Source: Cervus elaphus (taxonomy: Eukaryota; Chordata; Mammalia; Artiodactyla; Cervidae). From it: a stretch of 64,000 nucleotides of DNA. Numbering within the stretch: position 1 is the first letter of the stretch; every line of letters begins with the position of its first letter. Positions 1-10,810 of this stretch are shown here, piece by piece. The stretch is from contig NC_057815.1 in assembly GCF_910594005.1 (NCBI RefSeq), positions 81,763,552-81,827,551 on the forward strand. The letters run 5' to 3'. Under the pieces are notes generated by a model that saw nothing but the letters and a program-made list of their open reading frames with translations, searched no databases and was not told the origin of the DNA. Both the position numbers and the translations under genes were made by a program.

Positions 1-464
1 CCGGCCCGGTGGTCAAGACTGAAATAAGTGACTGGACAGTTACTGAAGTAAATCTTCTACACTCCAATACAGACTGGGAAATATGGGTGCTTGTTGTCTT
101 TGATGATGACTTTTAGAGGAAGGCACTCAGTCCTCAAGAGAGACAGTCTTGAAGGTAAAACTAACAAAGACTTAAAAAAAAATTATATCTCAAGGTGGCA
201 GAGAAAGAATTTGTAATTGCAATTTTCCTAAAGTAAATGCTCCAAGGAAATAGAGATCAGAGATCTGGAGGCAGGAGGAAGCCTGTTTGAAATTTGTTCA
301 AGCTGAGGAAAACTTTAAGGTCATCTAGATCACTGTCCTAGTCAAATTGGAATATTTGATTATCCTAGTCACAAATAATCTTCTGTGTTCCTTTAAAGAA
401 TTTATAATTAATCTTTATTACTACTAAATATTTTTCTATAACCTATTGGAAGCCTCATTTGTTT
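1..464. other. Unassigned AT-rich intergenic DNA
   Basis: I see no coding potential, SINE or LINE similarity here. The stretch is the left flank of the solo LTR, and its last four bases (461-464, gttt) are the 5' copy of that element's target duplication. A decayed ancient repeat cannot be excluded by eye. Confidence 0.5.
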
Positions 465-874
465 TGAAGGAGGAAACAGACAGAACAGGCTCCATCTTGA
501 AAGCAGGACTCCATCTTAGGCCAGACTGTGGACTTTGAGCTCTATGCCCAGTATCTATGGAAACAACATGCCAACTGGAAAACCAGACTCTGGGGATGGA
601 AGAGCCCCAGGGCTCCTACCTAGACTCTCCATCGCCTAAAAGAATACCCTAATTATCCATTATCTAATTATCTAATACCTAATACCAAATAGAATCATAA
701 ATTCTATTATGCTTATTGGAATATGACCACAGGCCTATTGATAAGTGTCCACTTTAACTATCTAGGCTTAAAGCATACGAGTCATGGGTTAACTTTGATT
801 GTATCTTTATTTTTCTTTGTTCAGACTAATTTCAAGGAATTTGGGGAGGTGGGTTTGGGCACGTACACTTAGGG

Positions 875-881
875 TATATAA
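875..881 (+). promoter_or_regulatory. TATA box of the solo LTR
   Basis: TATATAA preceded by GGG. It lies at the U3/R boundary of the LTR, about 65 bp upstream of the poly(A) signal, as in compact class I LTRs. Whether it still drives transcription is unknown. Confidence 0.55.
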
Positions 882-946
882 GGTTTTCACAAAAACTGGT
901 CAGGGTCCTTGGCTAAGAGGAGACTTTGCCTTGGACCCGCAGGTGT

Positions 947-952
947 AATAAA
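947..952 (+). terminator. Polyadenylation signal of the solo LTR
   Basis: AATAAA, followed about 15 bp later by a CA and then a T/G-rich stretch (971-1005), the usual arrangement at the R/U5 boundary. Confidence 0.55.
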
Positions 953-1021
953 CTGCACTCCACTATCCGAATTGTCCTTCTGAGTGAGTTTGTTTCCCGG
1001 GATGTGTGGCTACAACAGTTT

Positions 1022-1282
1022 AACAGTTCTTTATTGTTGGGCCATTCATTTGTTTTCTTCCTTTGTTCAAAAACAAGAGTCAAGGATGTGCGCTGAACTC
1101 CCTAGGTTACCTGCATCCACTTATTGAAGGTTCCACCTCTATAAAAATCTCTACTGTTTACCTCCATACCTTGAATCTAAACAAAATGATTTCACATCTA
1201 AGTTTATGGGTGTTTGAATAGAGTAGAATATGACTGAGACAGATTTTATCTAAAGGCTATAAATAAACTATAATTTTTTAAT
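1022..1282. other. Unassigned spacer
   Basis: Sequence between the solo LTR's target duplication and the next SINE. No ORF or repeat recognised. Confidence 0.4.
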
Positions 1283-1489
1283 CTAGGTGGCTCAGATGGT
1301 AAAGAGTCTATCTGCAATATGGGAGACCCAGGTTCTATCCCTGGGTAGGGAATATCCCCTAGAGAAGGAAATGGCAGCCCACTCCAGTATTCTTGCCTGG
1401 AAAATCCCACGGGCAGAGGAGCCTGGTAGGCTACAGTCCATGGGGGTCACAAAGAGTCAGACATGACTGAGCGACTTCACTTCACTTCA
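1283..1489 (+). mobile_element. Bov-tA-type SINE
   Basis: The tRNA-derived head (GGTGGCTCAGATGGTAAAGA) is followed by a B-box-like GGTTCTATCCC and the common body motif CACTCCAGTATTCTTGCCTGG. The copy ends in a degenerate CTTCACTTCAC tail. It is non-coding and was dispersed by LINE (BovB/L1) machinery. Confidence 0.9.
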
Positions 1490-2560
1490 GAATAAGTGAT
1501 GAACTGTTCCAAATGGATATGTTTCATGAATTGGGACAATGAAAGAACGAATGTTCATACCCAATATTGTATAATTGTCCTAGACTCAAAAGTTAAGGAA
1601 GCCATTTTAAGCTATAGGAGAAATCCTCAAAGATTCATAAAGAGATGTAGGGGAGCAAATGCTCTTTGGTGTATGAATTATTTACAGCAGAAAATAAAAC
1701 CCTGAAGACTCAGGAAGAAATTTTTATCTTCTCGCAGTCTAAAAAACAACAATAAAATTTAAAAAGAAAATAAAAATTGAATAGAGAGTCCATTCCTAGA
1801 ATAAAGCCAGAGATATCTGCAAAGAATATTGACTAAATGTGGCAGGGGAAACCCAGAGATCAGAGCCCACTCTTTATTGTCTCTGTAAGACCCAGAAAAT
1901 ATTTATTTACCAAACATTTGATTTTGTGTCTCCATGTTAGTTGCCTTCTTCTCCTTTGAATTCTCAAAACCCTATCCCCAGTATCCTGTTTTGTCTTTAG
2001 CTGAAGATGGTATTTAAGGTGAGGGGTTTCACTCATTAGTGAGTTATTCACTTTACCTAGGTCTCTCCCGTGTTATAAAATTTTGCTTGATTTTCTCTTG
2101 TTAATCTGTCTCCTGTAAATTTAATTTTTAGATCAGTCAGAAGACTTTAGAAGGGTAGAGGAGAATTTCTTCCTCCCTGACAAAGGAAAATAATATGTAG
2201 GATATATATATATATATCTCAGGAATAAGGAATAAAAAGTCATAAGAAAAAGTTTGTATATAGCAAATAACTCATGCCCAGTTAATTTTGAATCCTTCTT
2301 GAAGCTTGTTGTGTTGTTTACATGTGATTTTATTTTAAATGCAAGTTTATCTTTTCCTTCAAGCAACCTGTTCCCCAAACCCCCACCATGGCATGTATTA
2401 AGTAGCATTCTGTCCTTTGCAAGCACAAAAGTCATAAATGGAACATCAGTTTAAAGCACCTTGTTTCCCCTGTTTTACATTATTTGAACATGGGGGGGAA
2501 AATTCTTGAAATTGTGTTTCAAACAAAAGGAGGTATGTTACCAAACTCAGGTTTGGCATT
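1490..2560. other. Unassigned AT-rich DNA with a short TA run
   Basis: Only short chance ORFs. A (TA)8 run sits at 2202-2217. Nothing else is recognised. Confidence 0.45.
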
Positions 2561-2774
2561 GTTTGTTGTTGTTTATTCGCTAAATTCTGTCCAACTCTTT
2601 TGCGACCTCAAGGACCATAGCCCACCAGGTTCCTCTGTCCTTGGGATTTTCTAAGCAAGAATACTGAGGTGGGTTGCCATTTCCTTCTCCGGGGGATCTT
2701 CCAGACTCAGAGATGGAACCTGTGTCTCCTGCATTGGCAGGCGGATTCTTTACCACTGAGCCAAAAGGGAAGCC
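2561..2774 (-). mobile_element. Bov-tA-type SINE, inverted
   Basis: Reverse-complement SINE body: the GAATACTGAGGTGGGTTGCC and CTGCATTGGCAGGCGGATTC segments are read on the minus strand, with the tRNA-like head at 2760-2774. The tail side (2561-2580) has degenerate TTGTTGTT units. Confidence 0.88.
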
Positions 2775-3160
2775 TTAATTTTAAAGGGGAGTGTCAAAGA
2801 AAGACAAACTGCTTTAATCAGGAAAGCCAGCAATCTAAGGACAAAGTGGACTCGTGTCCAGAGACAAACTCTGAAGACTGCTTAGCCATGATAGTTTTTA
2901 AAGAGGAAAAAGGAGGAGAGAGGGAAGAATCTCAGTGAACCACTGAGGCTGGAGTTTGGATTTTGCATCATTCTCCATAATGTGCAAGCTGGCTGACTCT
3001 CCCTTCAGATGCCCCTACTTCTTTTTATTTAGGAAAAGAATCAGTAGGTTAATTAGGTCCTTTCCAGGTTTACAGGGGAACAGAAATGAGCAAACAAAAA
3101 AGGGAAGAGAACTGCTTTCAGATTATTTTCCCATGGGTTTTCCCGTTTTGAGGGGTGGTT
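2775..3160. other. Unassigned spacer between two inverted SINEs
   Basis: Purine-rich, with no long ORF and no repeat recognised. It contains AAAGAGGAAAAAGGAGGAGA near 2898. Confidence 0.4.
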
Positions 3161-3375
3161 GCGGCTAAGTCGCTTTAGTCGTTTCTGACTCTTTGAGACC
3201 CCATGGACTGTACCCCGCCAGGCTCCTCTGCCCATAGAATTTTTCAGGCAAGAATACTAGAGGGGGTTGCCATGCCCTCCTCCAGGGGATCTTTCTGACC
3301 CAGGGTTCCAAGCCATATCTCCTGCGGCTACAATATTGTAGGCGGATTCTTTACCACTGAGCCACAGGGGAAGCT
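3161..3375 (-). mobile_element. Bov-tA-type SINE, inverted
   Basis: Starts with the tail-side GGCTAAGTCGCTTTAGTCG and ends with the tRNA-head complement GAGCCACAGGGGAAGC. It carries a small internal expansion (CTACAATATTGTAGG around 3325-3345) that is self-complementary. Confidence 0.88.
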
Positions 3376-3504
3376 CGGATGGACTATATGTTTCACTAAA
3401 AAGTAATTCTTGGTTTGTTTTAATAATAAATAAATTCCCCAGTGTCTACAATTTACGTTTAGTGAGAGATATGTTTAGATTTAAAAGCACTTTACAAGCT
3501 TACT

Positions 3505-3732
3505 GGGGCTTCCCTGATTGCTCAAGCAGTGAAGAATCCGCCCACAATGCAGGAGACAGGGGAGATGCGAGTTCCATCCCTGAGTTGGGAAGATCTCCTG
3601 GAGGAGGAAATTGCAACCTACTCCAGTATTCCTGCTGGGAAAATCCCATGGACAGAGGAGCCTGGAGAGTTGCAGTCCAAGAGGTCTCAAAGACTTGGAC
3701 ACAGCTGTAGCGGCTTAGCACAGTAGAGCACA
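3505..3732 (+). mobile_element. Bov-tA-type SINE
   Basis: Head GGGGCTTCCCTGATTGCTCA, body GGGAAGATCTCCTGGAGGAG and a 3' CACAG-rich end at 3715-3732. It is diverged relative to other copies in the window, for example in the B-box region (GAGTTCCATCCC). Confidence 0.88.
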
Positions 3733-4688
3733 GACCATCAGCTTACTATTTTTCAAAAATAATAACTAATTTTTGTAGCTAATTCATTTAGCTGTGTATG
3801 CTTTGAATGATTTGTTTTCATCTGTAGCAGAAAAGTATATTCAATTTAACACATCTTTATAGAGTGCCTCAAATGATGGTGAATATCTCAAGTAGATCGA
3901 ATTGTATTTGACTTGTGCAAATTTTTGTTTACAGAAGAGGTTGAAAGCAAATTTTGAACTCATTGAAACAATAGAAACAACACATTTCCAGGTTTATGTA
4001 ATGTAAAATATAGACTCCCAGGGACATAATACCATATGTAGTTCTCAGATATTTGATTGCAGTTAAAAAATAAAATATATTCATGAAGTTAAATGGTTCT
4101 CTACAACTCTTATCCTTGAAAATGAAGTTTCTTATGATTTTTATTTGAGGGATGGGAAGAGCCTGCTTAAAAAAACACTGCCAGATTCACGGTGATGGAC
4201 TCTAGCAGCCTGTCACGATTAGTTGTGCCTTACTACCCTACTTCCTCTAATTTAACAGTGTGTTTGAAGCGAAGTACACTTTCAAATTGGCTGAATATCA
4301 GACAGGTTTGAAAATAACTCTCATTAGCACAGACAGACTAATTGGTCAGCAGATGTTGTCATCAGTATCCTGTGATTCTCACATGTTTATTGGGTTATTA
4401 TTGGGAGATGTGGCTAAATTTACCTTGACATTGCAAATTTTAGCATCTTATTTTAAAACACAATTGAAAGGGGTCTGAAGGTTCATACTAACAAATATGC
4501 TCTAGCTAACAATTGCCTCACAATATACTCATTAGGGTTTCAGGAATACAAATTTTATCTGATGTATGTTAGCTCTCACACAGAATGGTGGAAATGACAG
4601 TCAATAACTGATTAGAAAATCACATTTTGATTGCAAAAGGCAAATTGCTTGAAATTTCACTGTTTGCAATGGGAAAGAAAGACAGAGA
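3733..4688. other. Unassigned AT-rich DNA
   Basis: A 72-codon open frame at 4260-4478 has no recognisable domain, and its length is within chance expectation. I see no repeats. Confidence 0.4.
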
Positions 4689-4893
4689 GTGAAGTTGCTC
4701 AGTCATGTCCAACTCTTTGCAATCCCATGGACTGTAGTCTGCCAGGCTCCTCCATCCATGGGATTTTCCAGGCAAGAATACTGGAGTGGGTTGCCATTTC
4801 CTTCTGCAGGGGGTCTTCCTGACCCAGAGATCGAACCCAGGTCTCCCTCATTTCAGGGAGACTCTTTACCATCTAAGCCACTAGGGAATCAGC
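4689..4893 (-). mobile_element. Bov-tA-type SINE, inverted
   Basis: A full-length inverted copy with the tail GTGAAGTTGCTCAGTCATGT at its left and the tRNA-head complement (CCATCTAAGCCACTAGGGAA) at its right. The 106-codon ORF overlapping it is a translated SINE, not a gene. Confidence 0.9.
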
Positions 4894-5820
4894 TTTGCAA
4901 TGGGAATTATGTTCCAAAGTCAAGGTCACAGCTGAAGCAAGTATCTGAGGTACTAGTTGTTGATCCTAAAGAGGTTTCTGATTTTTCTACTGATTTTCAT
5001 ATGACTTGACAAGTCGTACAAAAGCACCAAATGAACCATTTTGGCCTTTTCACAGATACCTCCATTGGTTCCTCTGCCTAACAAGCCCTTCTTATTCAAC
5101 AATCTCTAGAGTACTAAATTGTTAAGGAAGGACCAAAGCAATTCTTTTTGCCAAAATGTATATTCTAGAAGTCATAGCCATATTTGGAAAATGCCAGTTT
5201 TCTAAATTATTTAATTTTTCCCCTTCCTATTTAATAACATGGAGACACTTTTTCCTAGCATTGTTTCAAACATATTGAAACAGTATTAATAAAGTATTGA
5301 AGGCTGTTTCAAATATTTCAATTGAGGCAAAATCTTGTAAATTTAGGCTGTAAATGACATAATTGATATAATTTATTGAGTCTTTTTACACCATAGAAAT
5401 AGAACAAAATATATGCATAATGTAATACTTTCACAATTATTTTAAGAGTTATGATTTATTATCAACATTCTACAGAAAGAAAACTACCATTTATGAAGGT
5501 TAAATAACTTTCTAAGGTCATCAAATTGATAAAACATATAACTTTGAATTTAATCTTAGTCTATCTGACTTGAAAATCTGTGATCTTCCTAACTGTGCTA
5601 TATGTGTCCAGAAATATTGGGAAAATGAAAGGAGATATAGGATGATAGACAATACTGGTATTTGATTTCAGCAAAGCTAGAATCAGTAAATACTAGCATA
5701 TTCTCTCATTTCAATTCTCTTTCAAATATCAGAAATAGAATTAAGGGACAAGAATGTAGAATATTCAAATTTTAAATATGGAATTGTACTTAGGGATCAA
5801 CCATTAATAATTTCTTTTTC
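4894..5820. other. Unassigned AT-rich DNA
   Basis: Nothing recognised on either strand: no ORF above chance length, no SINE or LINE motif. Confidence 0.4.
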
Positions 5821-6034
5821 TTCCTGGTGGCTCAGACAGTAAACAATCTGCCTACAATTCAGGATATTTGTGTTCGATCCCTGGGTCAGGAAGACCCCCT
5901 GGAGGACAGCATGGCAACTCACTCCAGTATTCTTGCCTGGAGAATTCCATGGATGGAGGAGCCTGGCAGGCTACAGTCCATGGGGTCACAGAGACAGATA
6001 GGACTGAGAGACTAATAATTTCACTTTCACTTTT
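5821..6034 (+). mobile_element. Bov-tA-type SINE
   Basis: Head CCTGGTGGCTCAGACAGTAA, B-box-like GTTCGATCCC and a 3' TTTCACTTTCACTTTTCAC tail. Near consensus over most of its length. Confidence 0.9.
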
Positions 6035-6382
6035 CACAGGTGAGGTAAGAGTTGGGACCAATGAGCAATATTGAATTTCCAATAGTGTTGCAAGATTCAT
6101 ATTGAGATATGTGGAAATAGTTTCCTGAGAATGAGAGGTGAGAAAGATGATTTCTTTAACACTGCATGGCTAAATTTCCTTAAGGAGGTGTGATCCTAGC
6201 CTAACAGGAAATAAGGGGAGTCAGGTCTAAAGGAAAAGTTATTTTTCCATTAAAAAAAAAGCTCTTGGACTAGCCATCCCACATTAACCAACTATAAATC
6301 TGTACAAAGCATGTCAAACAGCTGTTTTCTAATATTGGATACAGGATGTGCAAAATTATAGTCCCTGAGATGCAACAAAACT
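6035..6382. other. Unassigned spacer before an L1
   Basis: No clear repeat. L1 similarity becomes evident only from about 6383 (CAAGACAGTATGGTGCTGGC). Confidence 0.35.
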
Positions 6383-7760
6383 AGTCGTCAAGACAGTATG
6401 GTGCTGGCACAAAAACAGAAATATAGATCAATGAAACAAGATAGAAAGAAAGAAAGAAACAAGATAGAAAGCCGAGAAATAAACCCATGCACCTCTGGGC
6501 ACATTATCTTTGATAAAAGATGCAAGGATATACAATGAGAAAAGATATTCTCTTCAATAAGTGGTGCTGAAAAAACTGCACAGCTCCCTGTAAAACAGTG
6601 AAATTATATGCATTCTGTGTCCTTAGCATTCACATTAGTACATGGCCCAAGGAAAACTGGACAGCTACATGTAAAAGAATGAAACTAGAACATTTCCTAA
6701 CAACATACACAAAAATAAACCCAGAGTGGATTAAAGACTTAAATGTAAGACCTCAATAAATGTAAAGCTCCTCAGTCCATAGAATTTTCCAGGCAAGAAT
6801 ACTGGAGTGGGTTGCCATTTCCTCCTCCAAAATGTAAGACCAGAAACTATAAAACTCTTAGAGGAAAACATAGGCAGAATACTGGATAAATTGCAGCAAG
6901 ATCCTCTATGACCCACCTCCTAGAGTAATGGAAATAAAAGCAGTAAAAACATGGAACCTAATTAAGCTTAAGTTTTTGCACAGCAAAGGAAACTATCGTC
7001 AAGGTGAAAAGACAACCCTCAGAATGGGAAAGATAATAGCAAATGAAGCAACTAACGAAGGATTAATGTCCAAAATATATAAGCAGCTCATTCAGCTCAA
7101 TACCAGAAAAACAAACAACCCAATCAAAAAGTGGGATAAAGACCTAAATAGACATTTCTCCAAAGAAGACATACAGATGGCTAATAAACACATGAAAAGA
7201 TGCTCAACATTGCTAATTAGAGAAAAGCAAATCAAAACTACAGTGAGGTATCACCTCACACCTGTCAGAATGGCCATCATCAAAAATCTACAAACAGTAA
7301 ATGCTGGCGAGAGTATGGAGGGAAAAAATTGCCACTATTGGTGGGAATGAAATTGATATGGTAATTATGGAGGGAGAGTATGGAGATTCCTTTAAAAACC
7401 AGGAATAAAACAACTATATGACTCAGCAATCCCACTATGAGGCATATACCCTGAGAAAACCAAAATCAAAAAAGACATGTATATCCCAATGTTTATTGCA
7501 ACACTATTTACAATAGCTAGAACATGGAAGCAAACTAGATGTCCACTGACAGATGAATGGATAAAGAAGTTTTGGTACACATATACAATGGAATATTAGT
7601 CATAAAAAGGAATACATTTGAGTCAGTTCTAAAAAAGTGGATGAACCCAGAGCCTATTATGCAGAGTGAAGTAAGTCAGAAAGAGAATGACAAGTAACAT
7701 ATATTAACGCATATATATGGAATCTAGAAAGATGGTGCTGATGAATCTATCTGCAGGACA
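6383..7760 (+). mobile_element. 5'-truncated L1 LINE, 3' part of ORF2 and 3' UTR
   Basis: The region follows the well-known 3' third of L1 ORF2 (endonuclease/reverse transcriptase): AATAAGTGGTGCTG, then the ACATTTCTCCAAAGAAGACA and GAGGTATCACCTCACACC blocks. It ends in the short 3' UTR near 7760. The longest open piece is 140 codons (6928-7350), and the frame is otherwise interrupted, so it is dead. A short SINE piece (6753-6829) is inserted in it. An imperfect internal duplication lies around 6577-6690. Confidence 0.9.
6753..6829 (-). mobile_element. Truncated Bov-tA fragment inserted in L1
   Basis: A 77-bp insert carrying only the central SINE body (GAATTTTCCAGGCAAGAATA to GCCATTTCCTCCTCC, minus orientation). 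It is flanked by the 12-bp direct repeat aaatgtaagacc (6741-6752 and 6830-6841), which is the L1 sequence duplicated on insertion. It lacks the tRNA head. Confidence 0.85.
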
Positions 7761-8219
7761 GCGATGGAGGCACAATATAGTCCCGGAGAGAAAGGAAACA
7801 AGCAAAGCCATTCTCTGACTCTGATCACTCTGACATTTTAATTTTTGAGACAATAGTTTAGGGTGCTGGGGAACCTAAGTTGATAATATTAGTGTCACTG
7901 AGCTGTGACATTGGCATTGTCAAAGTTGTGTGACAAAATACCAAAAAAGACAGAGCTGTACAGAAAAGAAGTGCCTGAAATCCAACCAGAGAATCTTGTG
8001 AATCTTCAAACACTAATATGCACTTGCATAGGGAAGTCTGAAGGGCTAGGCAAAATACAATTACCACAGTGATGGACTGAGATCCCAAACATTGTAGAAG
8101 GTTGAGATTGGATTTCTGAAAGCAAGTGTGAAGTACTCTTTTGCATGCCATGGGCGTTCAGTGGGAATCCATAATAGAATGCTTTGACGTTGGGACTACT
8201 ATAGCATCAAATAAGAACT
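7761..8219 (+). mobile_element. Probable 5' region of an old L1
   Basis: Between the first L1's 3' end and clearer L1 ORF1-like sequence. Phrases such as GTACAGAAAAGAAGTGCCTG and AAGAACTACTCAGA fit the 5' part of an old mammalian L1, read on the + strand. This rests on remembered similarity only; the boundary with the preceding L1 near 7850 is approximate. Confidence 0.45.
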
Positions 8220-9713
8220 ACTCAGAACATAGTTAATGTGTTTAAATGGATCAGGACAATCTCAAAATAAATTATCTGAGAAAATAAAACTTAACATTCT
8301 TCAGAGAGATAACAAAACCTAGGAACTAAATAATATAGCACTTACAATGTCAAAAATATGCTTAAAAATATGAGACATGAATAAGAAGGAAGTTGTGACA
8401 CATAAGCAGGAGAAAATTCAGTCACAAGAAACAGACACAGATAATACAGAGATGGTACAATTATCATAAAAAGACTTTTAAAATGTTACAGTTATATCTA
8501 AGGACATAAAGAAAAAATAATGAGGGAGCAGATGGTAAATCTAAATACAAAAATAGAAATAATACCAAAGAATAATAGAAAAATTCTAGAATAAAACACT
8601 ATATATAAAATGTAAGTCTATAGGTTGCTGGACGCTTTTTATAGCATGTTAGCCACAGAATTAATAAACTTAAGACAGAACAATAGAAATTATCCAAACT
8701 ATATAACTGTCCTATGTACCAACAATGAACAAGTAGAATCTGAATTAAAATGTGCTTCATTTACATTAGTATCTGCATTAAATAAAATATTTAGATTTAC
8801 TCTAACAAAATATGGACAAGATCAATATGAGGAAAAATAACTCTAATGAATGAAATCAAAGAGCTACATCAATGGAGAAACATTCCATATAGGAAGACTC
8901 AATATCATAAACAATCTAGGTTTCCCAGTTTGATCTATAGAGTCAGTGTACTTGCCATCAGTTTCAGCAAGTTATTTTGTGAATATAAACAAACTGATTT
9001 TAAAATTTATATGAAGAGGCAAATTACCCAGAACAGCCAACACAATACTGAAGAATGAAGTTGGAAGACAGATACTAACTGACTTCAAGACTTACTATAA
9101 AGCTACAGTAATTAAGACAGTGTGGTATTCATGAAATATGAAGTAAACAGATCAATGTGACAAGAGAGTCCTGAAAGAGTCCCACATAAATATAGTCAAT
9201 TGATATTTGACAAAGGAACAGAGGAAATACAGTGGAGAAAACATAGTATTAAACAAATGGTGTTGGAACAAGTGCAAATTCACATTAAAAAATAATCTGG
9301 ACTCAGACTTTACACCTTTCATAAAATTAGTTCACAATGAATCATAGAACTAAAATTAAATGCAAAAGTATAAAGGCCCTAGCAGATAACATAGGAAAAA
9401 CCTGGATGACCTTGGATATGGTGATAACTTTATAGATAAGGCAAGATCCACAAAGGAAAGCTGGACTTTATTAAAATTTTAAAATTCTGTTATATGAGAG
9501 ACACAGTCAAGAGGATGAAAGAAAATATTGGCAAAACGTATATCCCATAAACGACATTATCTAAAAGATAAAAAGAAAGCTTAAAAATCCACAGTAAGTA
9601 AATAAAACAACCTGATTAAACAATGTGGTAAAAATTTTAACAAATATCTCACCAAGAATATATGTCATACATCATCAAACAAATGTAAATTAAAACAATG
9701 AGATACAATTATA

Positions 9714-9987
9714 CTGCTGCTGCTGCTAAGCCGCTTCAGTCGTGTCTGACTCTGTGCGACCCCCTAGATGGCAGCCCACCAGGCTCCCCCATCCCTGGGA
9801 TTCTCGAGGCAAGAACACTGGAGTGGGTTGCCATTTCCTTCTCCAATGCAGGAAAGTGAAAAGTGAAAGTTAAGTCGCTCGGTCGTGTCCAACTCTTAGC
9901 GACCCCATGGACTGCAGCCCACCAGGCTCCTCCATCCATGGGATTTTCCAGGCAAGAGTACTGGAGTGGGGTGCCATTGCCTTCTCC
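9714..9987 (-). mobile_element. BOV-A2-type dimeric SINE, inverted, inside L1
   Basis: Two SINE body units are joined by a GTGAAAAGTGAAAGT linker (9855-9871), preceded by a CTG run (9714-9726). Imperfect 14-bp flanking repeats derived from the L1, gagatacaattata (9700-9713) and gagataccactata (9989-10002), fit a diverged target duplication. The two units each contain GGCAAGAACACTGGAGTGGG or a close variant. Confidence 0.88.
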
Positions 9988-10093
9988 AGAGATACCACTA
10001 TAGTTTGATAGTTTTTCAGTTTCTTATAAAACTAAATAAACTCCTATATGCTATTCAGTAATCACACTAAATGGTATTTATTCAAAGAAATTG

Positions 10094-10454
10094 AAAAGTT
10101 CAGTTCAGTTCAGCTCAGTTGCTCAGTCGTGTCCAACTCTTTGTGACCCCATGAATCACAGCACGCCAGACCTCCCTGTTCATTACCAACTCCCAGAGTT
10201 TACCCAAACTCATGTCCATCGAGTCAGTGATGCCACCCAGCTATCTCATCCCCTGTCGTCTCCTCCTCCTCCTGCCCTCGATCCCTCCCAGCATCAGGGT
10301 CTTTTCCAATGAGTCAACTCTTCACATGAGGTGGCCAAAGTATTGGAGTTTCAGCTTCAACATCAGTCTTTCCAATGAACACCCAGGACTTATCTCCTTT
10401 AAGATAGACTGCTTGGATCTCTTTGCAGTCCAAGGGACTCTCAAGAGTCTTCTC
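10094..10454 (-). mobile_element. BovB LINE, 3' part, left of the provirus
   Basis: Read on the minus strand this ends with the BovB 3' tail (complement GTTCAGTTCAGTTCAG at 10098-10114). It contains the diagnostic complement CAGCATCAGGGTCTTTTCCA and GTCCAAGGGACTCTCAAGAG. The same element continues at 19298 after the retroviral insertion; the last five bases (10450-10454, ttctc) are the duplicated target. Confidence 0.93.
10450..10454. repeat. Target-site duplication, 5' copy (ttctc)
   Basis: Five bases of BovB immediately before the LTR's TG. The same five bases recur at 19298-19302 directly after the 3' LTR's CA. The BovB sequence reads continuously if one copy and the provirus are removed, which confirms the exact ends. 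Confidence 0.93.
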
Positions 10455-10639
10455 TGTGAGGCTGTCATGGCTAATGCCATGACAGGCAGCCTAGATTAGG
10501 AGTAGGCCTGGTTTCCCAGGGTAACATAATTATTAAGCCACCTGGAGCCAGCCAATCAACATGTGTCTAGCAAGAAAGAGGGAACCTATCAGGGGAAAGC
10601 TGAAAGCCCCATGTTGGGCCAACAAAAATTGCCTTGCAA

Positions 10640-10705
10640 CTGTGTAACCAATCCACTTGCGCCAACTACCCGCTGTGTAACCAATCCGCTTGCACCAACT
10701 ACCTG
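10640..10705 (+). repeat. Tandem 33-bp U3 repeat (enhancer-like), 5' LTR
   Basis: Two adjacent 33-bp units (10640-10672, 10673-10705) starting CTGTGTAACCAATCC, with three mismatches between them. Each carries a CCAAT box; a further CCAAT lies upstream at about 10551. Duplicated U3 units upstream of the TATA element are a common gammaretroviral enhancer layout. The matching repeat in the 3' LTR is at 19054-19119. Confidence 0.85.
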
Positions 10706-10720
10706 CTGCTTTTTTGACCT

Positions 10721-10727
10721 AATAAAT
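10721..10727 (+). promoter_or_regulatory. TATA-like box of the 5' LTR promoter
   Basis: AATAAAT downstream of the two CCAAT repeats. It is the only A/T-rich element at the right distance for a transcription start near 10750. It could be mistaken for a poly(A) signal, but the second AATAAA at 10805 fits that role better. Confidence 0.6.
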
Positions 10728-10804
10728 ACCCGAGAGAACTGGGGCTCAGGGCCTTTCCGTCCTCACACCCTTGGTGAGGGCAGGAGGCCCTGGCTCAAGT
10801 CAGT

Positions 10805-10810
10805 AATAAA
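10805..10810 (+). terminator. Polyadenylation signal in the 5' LTR
   Basis: AATAAA followed by TTGCAAGTTGCATTG, giving a likely cleavage CA about 15-20 bp downstream and a T/G-rich element. It marks the R/U5 border. In the 3' LTR the same signal (19219-19224) would end the proviral transcript. Confidence 0.7.

Larger units (their letters stand above)
465..1017 (+). mobile_element. Solo LTR of a class I-like endogenous retrovirus
   Basis: The 553-bp block starts TGAAGG, ends ACAACA and is flanked on both sides by gttt (461-464 and 1018-1021), a 4-bp target duplication typical of retroviral integration. Inside are a good TATA box (TATATAA, 875-881) and, about 70 bp downstream, a polyadenylation signal (AATAAA, 947-952), the expected U3-R-U5 order. 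No PBS or internal coding sequence follows, so this is a solo LTR left by recombination between the two LTRs of a provirus. It shows no evident similarity to the 429-bp LTRs at 10455 and 18869, so it belongs to another family. I do not recognise the family name. Confidence 0.75.

Noticed and set aside
4689..5009. 106-codon ORF on the + strand
   Set aside because: Most of it translates an inverted Bov-tA SINE; the same peptide phrases recur wherever this SINE occurs.
10212..10499. 95-codon ORF crossing the BovB/LTR junction
   Set aside because: Chance fusion of antisense BovB with the first bases of U3; no start context or domain.
10721..10727. First AATAAA-like motif of the LTR considered as the poly(A) signal
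   Set aside because: It lies directly after the CCAAT repeats, where the TATA element should be. The second AATAAA (10805) has the proper downstream T/G element.
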